A stretch of DNA of 64,000 nucleotides from Borrelia persica No12 (GTDB taxonomy: Bacteria > Spirochaetota > Spirochaetia > Borreliales > Borreliaceae), in assembly GCF_000500045.1 (NCBI RefSeq), contig NZ_AYOT01000223.1, positions 173,743-237,742 of the forward strand, read 5' to 3'. The first letter of the stretch is position 1. Each line of letters starts with the position of its first letter. Positions 9,329 to 19,757 of this stretch are shown piece after piece. The notes beneath the pieces are model-generated. The model had not been told where the DNA came from and made no database searches. It saw nothing but the letters and a program-made list of their open reading frames with translations. The position numbers and the translations under genes are program-made.

Positions 9329-11442
9329 TAATTGTTTCTCTTTTTGATATCAATAATTTTTAAAATTTTATCACTTTGATTGTAAAAATCTTCATTAATT
9401 GTAAATATTATGTCTATATTTTGGCCATCTTTGATATTAAGTTCTTGAATAGTTTGAGTGCCATTAAAATAAATAGCTTTATAATAGTCTTTATTATTGA
9501 TAATTTTCATGTTTATGTGTTTTGAAGCTCCATTTTTATCAATCGTTCTAATATCTTGAATGCATACATTTTCCATCATTAAAATAAATTCTCTAAAATT
9601 GTGTCCGTAAGGTTCAAATAGATCTATTGTTTTTATAAGTTCTGTTTTACTTAAATCTTGAGGTATGATAGCATCAATTAGTATTGAATCTTCTTGAAAT
9701 TCTGTATATTCTATTTTTTCAATAGCATTTTCAAGTTCTTTTATAAATTCTTTTAATACATCTTCATACAGCGTAAATCCAGCAGCAGCTTTATGCCCTC
9801 CAGAATTTATTAATAGATGGTTTGGTATCATTGAAATTAATTCTTTTGAATTTACTTTATTATTTGATCTGATAGATCCTTTAATGATATTTGCTTGTTT
9901 TGTAAGAAATATGGCAACTTTTTTGTAATAATAAGATAGTCTTGTTGCCATTCTAGAACTAATTCCTTTTGGAGTATTTTTATCATAACATACTATGAAT
10001 TTATCATTTTCTAAAATGGTGTTTTCATGATGTGTATTCCAAGATATATCTTCTTTGTATTTTCTTAAAGTATTTATTTCTTTAATTTCTTTAAATTTGC
10101 TTTCTATTTTATTGGTATCTTCACTTAATAAAAATTTAATTGTAATATCTGCTTTTTCAAGTCTTCCTGTTGAATTTAATATTGGGGCAATTTTAAATGC
10201 AATATCTGTTGAAGTGATTATTGGTTTTGTTAATATATTGACTTCTTTTAATAGATAATTGATCGATATGTTTTCTCTTAGTGCTATTTCTTTAAGTCCC
10301 TCTTTTACAACTATTCGATTTTCATCAATAATTGGCATATTATCGGCTATGGTTCCTATTGCAACAAATTTGAGTCTTTTAAGACAGTTTTGAAGTAAAT
10401 TTTTATTTACTTCAAATATTATGTTGTAAAATATGTAATATAGTTTTTCGTAAATAGTGGTTTTTCTGTATTTAAAATATTTAGTAATTTTCATAAGTTC
10501 TTTTAGTGTTTTTTGTGCATGTTGAGGATATTTTTTTATAAAATTTTCATTAATATCAGTGATTTCAATATCTATTTTTTGATTAAAAAATTCATTTAAA
10601 AGTTGAGTTTGATCAGTTTTGTTAAATACAAATATATATTTATTTTGTGAAAATTCTTCTAGTTTGTTGATATTGATTTGTAAATCATTATGATTTTCTA
10701 GAGTGATACATTTTTTTAAAATGTAGTTGTTAATTTCTATTGCATGTAGTTTTATGTTATTATCTGATATTTCTAAAAACATAAATATCAAGTTTTTATT
10801 ATAAAGGCTGGTAGTAGATAGATATAGTGCAAGACATGCTTTGAAACTTACATAACATCCAGCTATTTCTTTAAATATTGAAGAATCATCTTTTAAGTGA
10901 GGATTTATGGTAATATTTTCTGTTGCAATTTCTTGGTTTGGAAGGTGATGATCTGTAACTATTATTTCTATATTTTTTGATCTTGCATAATGTATTTCTT
11001 CAATATGAGAAATACCGCAGTCAACAGTGATTATTAGTGATATTTTATCTTCAAATGCCTTATCAATTACTTCTTTAGTAAGTCCATAAAATTCTCCATT
11101 GGAGGGTATTTTATAACTTACATTGATGCCAAACTCTTTAAGAGTTTCGTACATTATTATTGTGGCTGTAATGCCATCAGCGTCTTTGTCTCCAAATATT
11201 AGTACATTTTCTTTTTCTAAAATGGCTTCATTGATTCTATGAATGAATTTGTCTATATTTTTTAAAAAAAATGGATTGTGCATTAAATTTACACTACTCT
11301 CAAGAAAAAATAAAAAATCCTCTTCTTTAAATTCTCTTCTAATTAGTAGTGTTGCTTCAAAAAGATTAATATTATATTTCTTTGTGATGTTGACTATGTT
11401 TTCTTTTGCAATATCAAGTTCTGTCCTTGTCCAAATTTTCAT
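9328..11442 (-). CDS. recJ: Single-stranded-DNA-specific exonuclease RecJ
   Basis: 704 aa from the ATG at 11442, with GGGA 8 nt upstream; an in-frame ATG at 11484 would overlap the upstream gene by 20 nt. RecJ degrades ssDNA 5' to 3' in recombination and repair. DHH-family motifs are present: FGDKDADGITATII near residue 85 (motif I), ITVDCGISH, and VTDHHLP near residue 162. The DHHA1 domain has the GGHKAAAGFTL motif near residue 535, and a C-terminal OB-like domain follows. An AT-rich insert of about 120 residues sits between the DHH and DHHA1 parts. It lies directly downstream of a RecO-like gene. Confidence 0.95.
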   Translation of the reverse strand: MKIWTRTELDIAKENIVNITKKYNINLFEATLLIRREFKEEDFLFFLESSVNLMHNPFFLKNIDKFIHRINEAILEKENVLIFGDKDADGITATIIMYETLKEFGINVSYKIPSNGEFYGLTKEVIDKAFEDKISLIITVDCGISHIEEIHYARSKNIEIIVTDHHLPNQEIATENITINPHLKDDSSIFKEIAGCYVSFKACLALYLSTTSLYNKNLIFMFLEISDNNIKLHAIEINNYILKKCITLENHNDLQININKLEEFSQNKYIFVFNKTDQTQLLNEFFNQKIDIEITDINENFIKKYPQHAQKTLKELMKITKYFKYRKTTIYEKLYYIFYNIIFEVNKNLLQNCLKRLKFVAIGTIADNMPIIDENRIVVKEGLKEIALRENISINYLLKEVNILTKPIITSTDIAFKIAPILNSTGRLEKADITIKFLLSEDTNKIESKFKEIKEINTLRKYKEDISWNTHHENTILENDKFIVCYDKNTPKGISSRMATRLSYYYKKVAIFLTKQANIIKGSIRSNNKVNSKELISMIPNHLLINSGGHKAAAGFTLYEDVLKEFIKELENAIEKIEYTEFQEDSILIDAIIPQDLSKTELIKTIDLFEPYGHNFREFILMMENVCIQDIRTIDKNGASKHINMKIINNKDYYKAIYFNGTQTIQELNIKDGQNIDIIFTINEDFYNQSDKILKIIDIKKRNN

Positions 11443-11464
11443 TTCTGTTCCCGGTTTGCTTTCT

Positions 11465-12151
11465 TTATAGTAATATTTGTTCAAATTCTATATTTAGCTT
11501 ATTTTTGATCATAAGTGTTATAAGTTCTTTTGCTTTATTAGTTAACTCTACATTTAAAATTGTGTTTATATTTGTTTTAGTTGTGATTTCTAAATACTTA
11601 AAACTTTCTGTATCAATATATTGATTTTTATTATTGGCACACTTAATGCAATGAAATCCATGAATGTGTGTATCGTAATAATAATTTTCTTCAATTTGTC
11701 TATTACATTCAAAACATAATTTTGATAAATATAAAAATCCTTTTATGATTAGGAATCGTATTTTATACTGTAAGTCAATTGATTGTATTTTATCTAAGCT
11801 TGAATCATTTAACATTTTTATGGCTTCGTTAAATAGAGTGAAGCATTCTCCTTCATCAAGACTTAAATTAATAAGCTTGATCCATGGTTTAATGATTATT
11901 AATTTTTCATATGTTAAGTCTTTTATAATAAATTCTTCATCATGAACTTCTATTATTCTGTACAAATTATTTTCTTTTACTATTTCAAAATTGGCTTTTA
12001 CTAAATTATTGATATTTAATTTAAACTTTTCTATTGTGTTATCGTGAATTAGTGTGTGAATAATGCCTTTTGAATGAAATAGGTTTAGTAATGAATAATT
12101 TTTTTTGGGATATAGATTTGTTATGATAGCATTGATTTTGTTAAACAGCAT
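11465..12151 (-). CDS. recO: RecO-like DNA repair protein (divergent)
   Basis: 228 aa, close to the RecO length. The N-terminal 75 residues are beta-rich and fit the RecO OB-fold (iiTNLYPKKNYSLLNLFHSKG resembles the family's 'drgEsd.il.lfT..G' segment). The middle is helical. The C-terminal part has a Cys4 cluster, CFECN...HCIKC with 18 residues between the pairs, as in zinc-bearing RecO proteins. RecO loads RecA on SSB-coated DNA. The neighbour is recJ, which acts in the same pathway. Sequence identity to classic RecO is low, so the call rests on length, the zinc motif and context. No clear ribosome site precedes the ATG. Confidence 0.6.
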   Translation of the reverse strand: MLFNKINAIITNLYPKKNYSLLNLFHSKGIIHTLIHDNTIEKFKLNINNLVKANFEIVKENNLYRIIEVHDEEFIIKDLTYEKLIIIKPWIKLINLSLDEGECFTLFNEAIKMLNDSSLDKIQSIDLQYKIRFLIIKGFLYLSKLCFECNRQIEENYYYDTHIHGFHCIKCANNKNQYIDTESFKYLEITTKTNINTILNVELTNKAKELITLMIKNKLNIEFEQILL

Positions 12152-12172
12152 TATACATTATTGTATAATAAA

Positions 12173-12196
12173 AGAATTCATTATTAAATGAATTCT
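12173..12196. promoter_or_regulatory. Perfect 10-bp inverted repeat over the lon promoter
   Basis: AGAATTCATT (12173-12182), a 4-nt loop ATTA, then AATGAATTCT (12187-12196). The right arm overlaps the position expected for the lon -35 element (12193-12198). It lies in the 95-bp gap between the divergent recO-like gene and lon, and looks like a repressor operator. It is not the CIRCE heat-shock element. Confidence 0.5.
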
Positions 12197-12221
12197 CATA
12201 AAAATTTTCTTTTGTTATAAT
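12193..12221 (+). promoter_or_regulatory. Putative lon promoter
   Basis: A perfect -10 TATAAT lies at 12216-12221; 17 nt upstream is a weak -35, TTCTCA at 12193-12198. The ribosome site AGGGAG follows at about 12229-12234 and the ATG is at 12247. A weak -35 under an inverted repeat suggests regulated expression. Confidence 0.5.
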
Positions 12222-12246
12222 GGAACTTAGGGAGATTTAATACTTT

Positions 12247-14667
12247 ATGGAAGAAGTAAAAGATACTGTTTCTAAGGAAAAGAAGCGTTCAAAAAGTTCT
12301 GGAGGCATTTTGCCGCATTTTGATAAACCTATAAGAGTGCCTTTAATTGCAGTTCCATCACACCCTGTATTTCCAAGTATGTTTATTCCAATTGTTATAG
12401 TTTCTGATTGTGATATGAGGGCTGTTGATTACATGATTAAAGGTAATGGAATCATTTCTTTGTTTGTTTTGCGTGATAAATTTTTGGAAAAACCGGGTAG
12501 TAAAGATGGTAAATTAGCTATTAATTATGAAAAAGATATTTATTCTGTTGGTGTTACTGCTAAGATTGTAAAAAAAATTAATCTTCCTGATGGTGGATAT
12601 AATATTTTTGTTTCAACTATTGATAGAGTGAAATTTGTCAAACTTGTTCTTAATGTAGAGTTTCCAATCATTGAAATTGAGTACTTAAAACAAATTCCAA
12701 TTAAAAAGTGTGATCTTCATTCAAAAGCAATTTATAGCAGTATTTTGCTTAAAACTAAAGAAATATTTTCACATAGAAAAATGCCCGAGTTTCAGTTAAA
12801 TATGGTTAATATTGAAGATAAGGGTAGGTTGTGTGATGTTGTTGTAGGAATGATTGCATCTTCAAAGGAGTCTCATCAAGAGGTGCTTGAAACCTTAAGT
12901 GTTAAAGATAGACTTAAAAAGGTTTTAGAGTTGCTTTATGAAGAATTAAATTTAATTGAGATTCAAAATAAAATTGCTAAAGGTATTCAGGAAAAATTAG
13001 AAAAACAACAAAAAGAATTTTTTTTAAAGGAACAGCTTAAAGCTATTAAGGCTGAACTTGGTGTTGGAGATGAGAAGGGTAGTGAATTTGTTAAAATTAA
13101 GTCCAAAATTTCTGCTTTAGATTTAAAGGGAGAAGCTTTAGAGGCAGTTGGTAGGGAGCTTGATAAGTTTTCATTTCTTGAGAGACATTCGTCTGAATAT
13201 GTTGTAGTTAGAAACTATCTTGAACTTATTATTGATCTTCCTTGGGGAGATGTTAAGATTAATTTTGACAAATTTAATTTACAAAGAGCAGAAAAGATTT
13301 TAGATAAAACTCATTATGGCATGAAAGAAGTTAAGGATAGGATTCTTGAGTATATTTCTGTTCTTAAATTAAGAAAATCTCAAAAGGGGGCTATTATGCT
13401 TTTAGTTGGGCCTCCTGGAGTGGGTAAGACTTCAATAGGAACAGCTATTGCTGAAGTTCTTAAGACAAAATTTTTTAGATTTTCTGTAGGTGGCATTAGA
13501 GATGAATCAGAAATCAAGGGACATAGAAGAACTTATGTGGGAGCATTGCCTGGAAAAATTATTCAAGGACTAAGAATTACAAAAACAAATTCGCCCGTTT
13601 TTTTAATAGATGAAATTGATAAGGTTTCAGCGTCTAATTATGGAGAACCATTCTCGGCTCTTCTTGAGGTTTTAGATCCTGAACAAAATGTTAATTTTAG
13701 AGATCATTATCTTGATTTGCCTTTTGATATTTCTAATGTGTTTTTTATTTTAACAGCCAATTCTCTTGAAACAATACCTACTCCTTTATTAAATAGAATG
13801 GAAGTAATTCAACTTTCAGGATATGTTGATGATGAAAAAATAGAGATCGCAAGGAAATATTTGATACCAAAGGTCTTAAGAGAAAATGGTGTTGATAAAG
13901 ATTCTTTGAAATTTCAAAGTTCTGCTCTTGTTCAAATAGCTAGGGAGTATGCTAGGGATAATGGACTTAGAAATTTTGAAAAATATTTGAAACAAATTGT
14001 TAGAAAAATTGCAAGAAAGCTTGTTGAGGATAAATCTGTTAAAGCGTATCAGATTTCTAAGGAAAATTTGGAAGAGTATATTGGTATTCCCGTATTTAGA
14101 AAAGAAGAATTTTTGCATAAAGCGATGTCTCCAGGTATGGTAATGGGTCTTGCATGGACTAATTATGGTGGGTCAGTTTTAATAATTGAGACTGTAAAAA
14201 CTGAATCCAAGTCTCCTGGTATTAAATTGACAGGTAGACTTGGAGATGTTATGAAAGAGTCTGCTAATATTGCATTTACTTATGTCAATAGTATTGGTCA
14301 TGAACTTAAATTGAGTAAGTCTTTTTTTGAGAAATATATGATACATTTGCATATTCCAGAAGGTGCTATTTCTAAGGATGGACCTTCTGCTGGAATTACT
14401 ATTGCTAGTGCTTTTGTATCTTTGGCTCTTAATAAAGCGGTACGACCTAATTTGGCTATGACTGGAGAGTTGTCATTAACGGGTAATGTGATGGCTATTG
14501 GTGGATTAAAAGCTAAAATAATTGCTGCAAAGAGAAGTGGAGTTGAACATATTATTATTCCTCAGTCAAATAAAGTTGATCTTGATGATATTCCTATTAA
14601 TATTAAAAATGGTATAAATTTTCATCTTGTAGATAATATGAAAGAAGTGATTAAATTGTTATTTTAA
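12247..14667 (+). CDS. lon: ATP-dependent protease Lon
   Basis: 806 aa, the normal Lon length. It unfolds and degrades misfolded and regulatory proteins in the cytoplasm. The N-terminal LON substrate-binding domain spans about residues 25-235, a coiled segment about 240-310, then the AAA+ module: Walker A GPPGVGKTS near residue 388, Walker B PVFLIDEIDK near 455. The protease domain has the catalytic Ser in KDGPSAGITIASA near residue 712 and the catalytic Lys in GGLKAKIIAAKRSG near 755. Borrelia carry two Lon proteins; by position this is the BB0253 type (lon-1). It is monocistronic and convergent with the MMPL gene. Confidence 0.96.
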   Translation: MEEVKDTVSKEKKRSKSSGGILPHFDKPIRVPLIAVPSHPVFPSMFIPIVIVSDCDMRAVDYMIKGNGIISLFVLRDKFLEKPGSKDGKLAINYEKDIYSVGVTAKIVKKINLPDGGYNIFVSTIDRVKFVKLVLNVEFPIIEIEYLKQIPIKKCDLHSKAIYSSILLKTKEIFSHRKMPEFQLNMVNIEDKGRLCDVVVGMIASSKESHQEVLETLSVKDRLKKVLELLYEELNLIEIQNKIAKGIQEKLEKQQKEFFLKEQLKAIKAELGVGDEKGSEFVKIKSKISALDLKGEALEAVGRELDKFSFLERHSSEYVVVRNYLELIIDLPWGDVKINFDKFNLQRAEKILDKTHYGMKEVKDRILEYISVLKLRKSQKGAIMLLVGPPGVGKTSIGTAIAEVLKTKFFRFSVGGIRDESEIKGHRRTYVGALPGKIIQGLRITKTNSPVFLIDEIDKVSASNYGEPFSALLEVLDPEQNVNFRDHYLDLPFDISNVFFILTANSLETIPTPLLNRMEVIQLSGYVDDEKIEIARKYLIPKVLRENGVDKDSLKFQSSALVQIAREYARDNGLRNFEKYLKQIVRKIARKLVEDKSVKAYQISKENLEEYIGIPVFRKEEFLHKAMSPGMVMGLAWTNYGGSVLIIETVKTESKSPGIKLTGRLGDVMKESANIAFTYVNSIGHELKLSKSFFEKYMIHLHIPEGAISKDGPSAGITIASAFVSLALNKAVRPNLAMTGELSLTGNVMAIGGLKAKIIAAKRSGVEHIIIPQSNKVDLDDIPINIKNGINFHLVDNMKEVIKLLF

Positions 14668-14732
14668 AATTTTAAAGTCATAAAGCTTGATCTTAAACGT
14701 GGTTACTGACTTTAATATATTATTTGTAATCT

Positions 14733-16997
14733 TTATATTTTTGCTGTATTGATTATTTTAACTGTTGGTTTAAATGTGTAAATTAGTAATGGAAGTAGTG
14801 TTAAAGATGCGATAGATGTTGTTAACATTGTAAAAGCTATTATTGCTCCAAGTGTTGCAATTATTTTGTAAGTTGAAAATATTAGTGTTAAAAATCCTAT
14901 TCCTACTGATATTGAATTTGCAAATATTCCATTAAATACATTGGGAATTGATTCGATTAAAGCACTTTTATAATCTTTAGTTATTTGATAATTTAATGTA
15001 AATGCATTAAAGAAATGGATAGAATAATCTACACCTATACCCATGCTTACAGATGCAATTGTTGCTGTTGCTGGATTTAATGTTATTCCAAAAATTTTCA
15101 TTACTGAAAAATTTAAAAATACTGACCATGCTACTGGAATTGTGATTATAATACCCGTTTTTATGGACCTAAAGAATATTATCAACAATATTGCTATTGA
15201 ACCAAGCGTTGTAATAATGTTTGTAATTTGTTCTCTTACCATAGTTTGTGATATTGGTATCTTGTCGTAAGCACCTGAGAAATGATGTTCATGTCCTGGC
15301 ATATATTTTTCAATCAAATTGCTTGCATAGTTTGCAAATTTTTGAATTTCTTCAGTTGAATTTTGATCAGTTCTTATGATGATTGATATTTGCGACCAGT
15401 CATCATTGATATACATATTAGTCATATTTTTTATTGAATTGCTTCTACTAATTAATAATATTAACTTATTTAGTACAGCTTGATTTTCAGGTAATTTATA
15501 TTCTTTTGGATTTTCTTTTTTAAATTTAAAATTCATCAGCCTTATAATTCCATTTATTGAATTGGATTGTGTCTTATAACTAAATTTGTCAAGATTATCT
15601 GTAATTAAATCCAGATTTTTCATGTTTTTTTCGTTTTTAAATTCACCTGGAGTTCCATTAATTGTAATTTTAATTATAGATGTTCCTCCTATTTCTTTTT
15701 GCATTAAATTGAGTATTTTTTTTACACTTGTACTTTCTTTGAAATAATCTTTTTCATCAAAATTAATTTCTATTTTAAAAAGTCCTACAATTGAACTTAA
15801 TAAAATAATTAAAGTTGTAATTAATGAAATATATTTGTTGTTTAATATCCATTTTGTAATGAGTTGGGTTGTTAGTGAAAGTTTTTCAAGCAAAGCATAC
15901 TTATTTTTTTTGTTGTTGTGTTTGAATGGTGTTTTAACTAGTATTCCAGGGAGTACTAATAGGGACATAAACATTGCGATAATGACTCCTAGTGACATAA
16001 AAATTCCCATTGTTCTATATGCTTGAATTGATGAAGTTATTAGTGATAAAAACCCAAAAGCTGTTGTGAGGGAAGTTAAAATTATTGGTGTCCTTAATGT
16101 TTTAATTGTAGTGATGATTGTTGTCGCAGTCAAAGGTTTGTTTTTAATTTGTTTTAGTACTCCATTGATTATGTGTACAGCATTAGCACATCCAATTGAA
16201 ATAAGTAGAACTATCATTGTTGTTTCTGGGACAGTAATTGGAGACTTTAAAATGCTTTTAATTCCAAAAGTCCAAATTAGGGCACATGCTGCAATTAGTA
16301 CGGGAATGATTGCTCCTAATATATTTTTTACAATAAAATAGAGTGATAAAATGACCACAAGCGTGGCAAATGGTCCTAGAAATTTAAAATCGTCAGCCAT
16401 ATAATTTAGTATTTTTTCTCTGATTACAAGATCGCCTGTTAAGTAAAGTTTTAGATTGTCAGTTTCATATTTTTTAATTGTGGCTTCCATTGCTTCAAGT
16501 TCATTTTTTAAATTGCGACTGAAGTTTGTATTAGTATCTGTTGTTGATATTATTATAAAATATATTAAAGTTTCGTCATCATTTAAAAATAGTTTTTTAA
16601 TAAAAGGTGTTGAATTGATTTTATTTTTTATATTTATGATATCTTCATCTGTATATACATCTTTTTTTAGTTGTGGGAAGTAGGTAAATATACTTGTAAC
16701 AGAGTTGGGTGTTACTTTTAAGATATTTACTATATCATTTGCCACTTTATTAATTTTTCCAAAAGTTTCTTTATTGAAAATATTTTTTTTGTCTTTAAAT
16801 ATTACTATTGTTGATAGTAAAGAATTGCTCTTATCTATGTCTAGAGTTTTTTCAATTTGTGCGTTTTTAGGGATAAGTTTTAATATATTGGAGTCAAATT
16901 GTATGTCTTTTAAGAAAAATCCCAAAACAATTGTTATCAATGTGAATGTTATTATTATGAAAATTTTATGTTTAATAATTAGAGTCTCTAGATCCAT
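14733..16997 (-). CDS. RND/MMPL-family membrane transporter
   Basis: 754 aa, with the two-fold design of the MMPL/RND 'hydrophobe exporter' group: helix 1 at about residues 12-28, an extracytoplasmic domain (about 35-200), five or so helices (about 205-360), then helix 7 near 385, a second external domain (about 405-575) and five final helices (about 590-745). GVDYSIHFFNAF in the second half matches the conserved Asp-bearing helix of the family. The substrate is unknown; related proteins move lipids or hopanoid-like molecules, or act as SecDF-like exporters. It begins 10 nt after the leuS stop, so it is probably cotranscribed. Confidence 0.85.
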   Translation of the reverse strand: MDLETLIIKHKIFIIITFTLITIVLGFFLKDIQFDSNILKLIPKNAQIEKTLDIDKSNSLLSTIVIFKDKKNIFNKETFGKINKVANDIVNILKVTPNSVTSIFTYFPQLKKDVYTDEDIINIKNKINSTPFIKKLFLNDDETLIYFIIISTTDTNTNFSRNLKNELEAMEATIKKYETDNLKLYLTGDLVIREKILNYMADDFKFLGPFATLVVILSLYFIVKNILGAIIPVLIAACALIWTFGIKSILKSPITVPETTMIVLLISIGCANAVHIINGVLKQIKNKPLTATTIITTIKTLRTPIILTSLTTAFGFLSLITSSIQAYRTMGIFMSLGVIIAMFMSLLVLPGILVKTPFKHNNKKNKYALLEKLSLTTQLITKWILNNKYISLITTLIILLSSIVGLFKIEINFDEKDYFKESTSVKKILNLMQKEIGGTSIIKITINGTPGEFKNEKNMKNLDLITDNLDKFSYKTQSNSINGIIRLMNFKFKKENPKEYKLPENQAVLNKLILLISRSNSIKNMTNMYINDDWSQISIIIRTDQNSTEEIQKFANYASNLIEKYMPGHEHHFSGAYDKIPISQTMVREQITNIITTLGSIAILLIIFFRSIKTGIIITIPVAWSVFLNFSVMKIFGITLNPATATIASVSMGIGVDYSIHFFNAFTLNYQITKDYKSALIESIPNVFNGIFANSISVGIGFLTLIFSTYKIIATLGAIIAFTMLTTSIASLTLLPLLIYTFKPTVKIINTAKI

Positions 16998-17007
16998 TAT
17001 TGCCTCG

Positions 17008-19536
17008 TTATTTTGCTACTACATTGATAATTTTATCTTTAACTGTAATAATTTTTATTATTTTTTTATCTTGTATGCTTTGCATCATTTTGTGATTGTT
17101 AAGAGCAATCTTTTTTAGAGTTTCCTCATCAGTACCTTTCTTTAGTATAATTTTGTCTTTTATCTTGCCATTAACTTGTAGTACGATTTCTCTTGTATCA
17201 TCGATAATTAGATTTAAATCATATTTTGGCCATTTTGCATTTTTAAATATACTGGATTTTTCTCCCATGTGTTCCCACAATTCTTCTCCTAAATGAGGCG
17301 CGAATGGTGATAAAAGAATGGTTAGTGGTTTAAATATTTCTAAGTAGTTTTTGTCATGTTTTAAAAGTTCATTTGTTAATATCATTAATGCTGAAATTGC
17401 GGTATTAAAATTTAAATTTTCTATATCTTCTGTAACTTTTTTGATTGTTTTATGAAGTTCAGATATCACTTCTTTTTGAGGTACTTCTTTTGTAAGTTCT
17501 TTGTTTTTGATGAGCCATATTTTATTTAAGAATCTAAAAATTCCAATGAGTCCTTGTGTATTCCATGGTTTTGAATCGGTCAAAGGGCCCATAAACATTT
17601 CATATATTCTCATTGAATCTGCACCATATTCTTTAATGATATCATCTGGATTTATTATATTTTTAAGTGATTTTGACATTTTTGCTATTATTTGTTTTAA
17701 TTCTTTATTATTTTTTTTAAAAAAGAATTTGTTGTCTCTCTTTTCAACTTTATCATTGGGAATTAAAATGCCGTTTTCGTCTTGATATGCAAATGATGTT
17801 ATCATTCCTTGATTTACAAGTTTTCTAAAGGGTTCTTTTGTATTAACATATCCTAAGTCATAGAGAACTTTATGCCAAAATCTTGCGTATAATAGGTGTA
17901 GTACTGAATGTTCAGCTCCTCCAATGTAAAGGTCAACTGGCATCCAATAGTTGATTTTTTCTTTGCTTGCAAATTCTTTTTCGTTATGGGGATCAAGATA
18001 GCGTATATAATACCAGCATGAACCTGCCCATTGAGGCATCGTGTTTGTTTCTCTTTTATATGTTTTACCGTTACGTTTAACATTGACCCAGTCTTGAATT
18101 CTAGATAGAGGAGATTCTCCTGTGCCTGATGGTTGATAATTTTCTATGTCTGGGAGCTTTAGGGGTAATTCATCATCATTGAGTGGTATTTCATTTAAGT
18201 TATCATCAAGCAAAATAGGAATAGGTTCTCCCCAGTATCTTTGTCTTGAAAAAATCCAATCTCTAAGTTTGTAATTAATTTTTTCTTGGCCCATTTTATT
18301 TGCTGTTAGCCATTCTATTACTTTTGTTTTTACTTCTTCTGTTTTGAGATTGTTAAATTCTGTAGGTGTGTTAATTGAAATACCATCCTCGGTAAATGGT
18401 TGTCTGAGCACTTCATCAGTGCTTGTTTTAGAGACCACTTGTTTAATAGGCAAATTATATTTTTTTGCAAATTCAAAATCTCGTTCATCATGTGCAGGAA
18501 CACTCATTACAGCTCCAGTGCCATAAGTTCCAAGTACATAACTTCCTATCCATATTGGTATTTCTTCTTTAGTTATTGGGTTAATAGCGTATGCTCCTGT
18601 AAATATTCCTGTTTTATCTTTTTCAAGAGAAGTTCTCTCAAGATCGCTTTTAAGGATTTCTTTATCTTTGTATTTTGATATCATAAGTTTAAGTTCATCT
18701 TTTGTGATTTTGTCTACTATAGGATGTTCTGGTGCAAGTACTAAGTATGTTACTCCAAAAATTGTATCTGGTCTTGTTGTAAATACTTTTATTTTCTCTT
18801 CACTTGCCTTTATTGGAAATTCAATCTCAGCTCCTGTTGATTTTCCAATCCAGTTTTTTTGCATTTCTTTAACAGATTCAGGCCAGTCTATTTCTTCGAG
18901 ATCTTCAATTAGTCTTTCTGCGTATTGTGTGATCTTTAGCACCCATTGTCTTAAAGGCTTCCTTTGCACTTTATGGAATCCTCTCTCTGATCTAGGTCCA
19001 TCGGGTGTTTGAATTACCTCTTCATTTGCAAGTACTGTTCCAAGATCGGGACAGTACCATACGGGCATTTCTTTTGTATAAGCTAAGCCTTTTTTATATA
19101 ATTGAAGAAAAATCCATTGTGTCCATTTGTAATAATTTATATCGTGAGTTTTGATTTCTCTATCCCAATCATATGCAAATCCTAGTGCTTTAATTTGTTT
19201 TCTAAACTTTTCAATATTTTTTTCTGTTATTTTTTTTGGATGTTCTCCTGTTTGTATTGCATAATTTTCTGCGGGTAATCCAAAACTGTCAAAACCCATT
19301 GGATGAAGTACATTAAATCCATTTAATAGTTTATATCTTGTTAATATGTCAGTGGCTGTATAACCTTCAGGATGTCCGACATGGAGTCCATTGGCTGAAG
19401 GATAAGGGAACATATCAAGAATATAAATTCTTTTTTCTTTTGGGATATTTGGATCTTCGTTTACTTTATATGTTTTGTTTTGATTCCAATAATCTTGCCA
19501 TTTTTTTTCTATTTTTTTAAAGTCGTATTCAGACAT
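17008..19536 (-). CDS. leuS: Leucyl-tRNA synthetase
   Basis: 842 aa, typical of bacterial LeuRS. It charges tRNA-Leu. The class I signature HIGH appears as HVGH near residue 54, and the KMSKS loop is present as AKMSKSLKN near residue 610. The CP1 editing domain lies in between (about 225-420) with the [15 protein letters not shown] motif that holds the editing Asp. The C-terminal anticodon and tail domains end with a basic segment. It is transcribed in the same direction as, and lies just downstream of, a tRNA-Leu gene, a neat pairing of enzyme and substrate. Confidence 0.97.
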   Translation of the reverse strand: MSEYDFKKIEKKWQDYWNQNKTYKVNEDPNIPKEKRIYILDMFPYPSANGLHVGHPEGYTATDILTRYKLLNGFNVLHPMGFDSFGLPAENYAIQTGEHPKKITEKNIEKFRKQIKALGFAYDWDREIKTHDINYYKWTQWIFLQLYKKGLAYTKEMPVWYCPDLGTVLANEEVIQTPDGPRSERGFHKVQRKPLRQWVLKITQYAERLIEDLEEIDWPESVKEMQKNWIGKSTGAEIEFPIKASEEKIKVFTTRPDTIFGVTYLVLAPEHPIVDKITKDELKLMISKYKDKEILKSDLERTSLEKDKTGIFTGAYAINPITKEEIPIWIGSYVLGTYGTGAVMSVPAHDERDFEFAKKYNLPIKQVVSKTSTDEVLRQPFTEDGISINTPTEFNNLKTEEVKTKVIEWLTANKMGQEKINYKLRDWIFSRQRYWGEPIPILLDDNLNEIPLNDDELPLKLPDIENYQPSGTGESPLSRIQDWVNVKRNGKTYKRETNTMPQWAGSCWYYIRYLDPHNEKEFASKEKINYWMPVDLYIGGAEHSVLHLLYARFWHKVLYDLGYVNTKEPFRKLVNQGMITSFAYQDENGILIPNDKVEKRDNKFFFKKNNKELKQIIAKMSKSLKNIINPDDIIKEYGADSMRIYEMFMGPLTDSKPWNTQGLIGIFRFLNKIWLIKNKELTKEVPQKEVISELHKTIKKVTEDIENLNFNTAISALMILTNELLKHDKNYLEIFKPLTILLSPFAPHLGEELWEHMGEKSSIFKNAKWPKYDLNLIIDDTREIVLQVNGKIKDKIILKKGTDEETLKKIALNNHKMMQSIQDKKIIKIITVKDKIINVVAK

Positions 19537-19635
19537 TTATTCCTCAGTGCGTATTAAATACTTTTAGTATTTACATGGTTATTTTGTTAATCTTATTTAT
19601 TTTAGCTTAATAACCTTCCATTTGCTCCTAATATA

Positions 19636-19719
19636 TGCTGTGGACTGGACTTGAACCAGCATGGGCTTACGCCCACTAGCCCCTCAAGCTAGCGTGTATA
19701 CCACTTCCACCACCACAGC
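19636..19719 (-). tRNA. tRNA-Leu (anticodon GAG)
   Basis: 84 nt with a type II variable arm. The acceptor stem GCTGTGG pairs with CCACAGC, followed by discriminator A. The anticodon stem CTAGC/GCTAG encloses the loop TTGAGGG, giving anticodon GAG. The T arm is CTGGTTCAAGTCCAG. CCA is not encoded. It lies between dedA and leuS on the same strand. Confidence 0.93.
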
Positions 19720-19727
19720 GCATACAT

Positions 19728-19757
19728 ATTATATTTGCTATTGAAAAAGTTTGTCAA
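19728..19757 (-). promoter_or_regulatory. Promoter of tRNA-Leu
   Basis: On the - strand TTGACA (19752-19757) and TATAAT (19728-19733), spaced 18 nt, lie 8 nt before the mature tRNA 5' end. The -35 is inside the last codons of dedA. Both hexamers match the sigma-70 consensus exactly, as expected for a stable RNA. Confidence 0.75.

Noticed and set aside
14672..14715. TTAAAGTCA/TGACTTTAA inverted repeat between lon and the MMPL gene as a terminator
   Set aside because: The 26-nt loop is long and there is no clear T tract after either arm; it may be a weak bidirectional terminator, but I do not call it.
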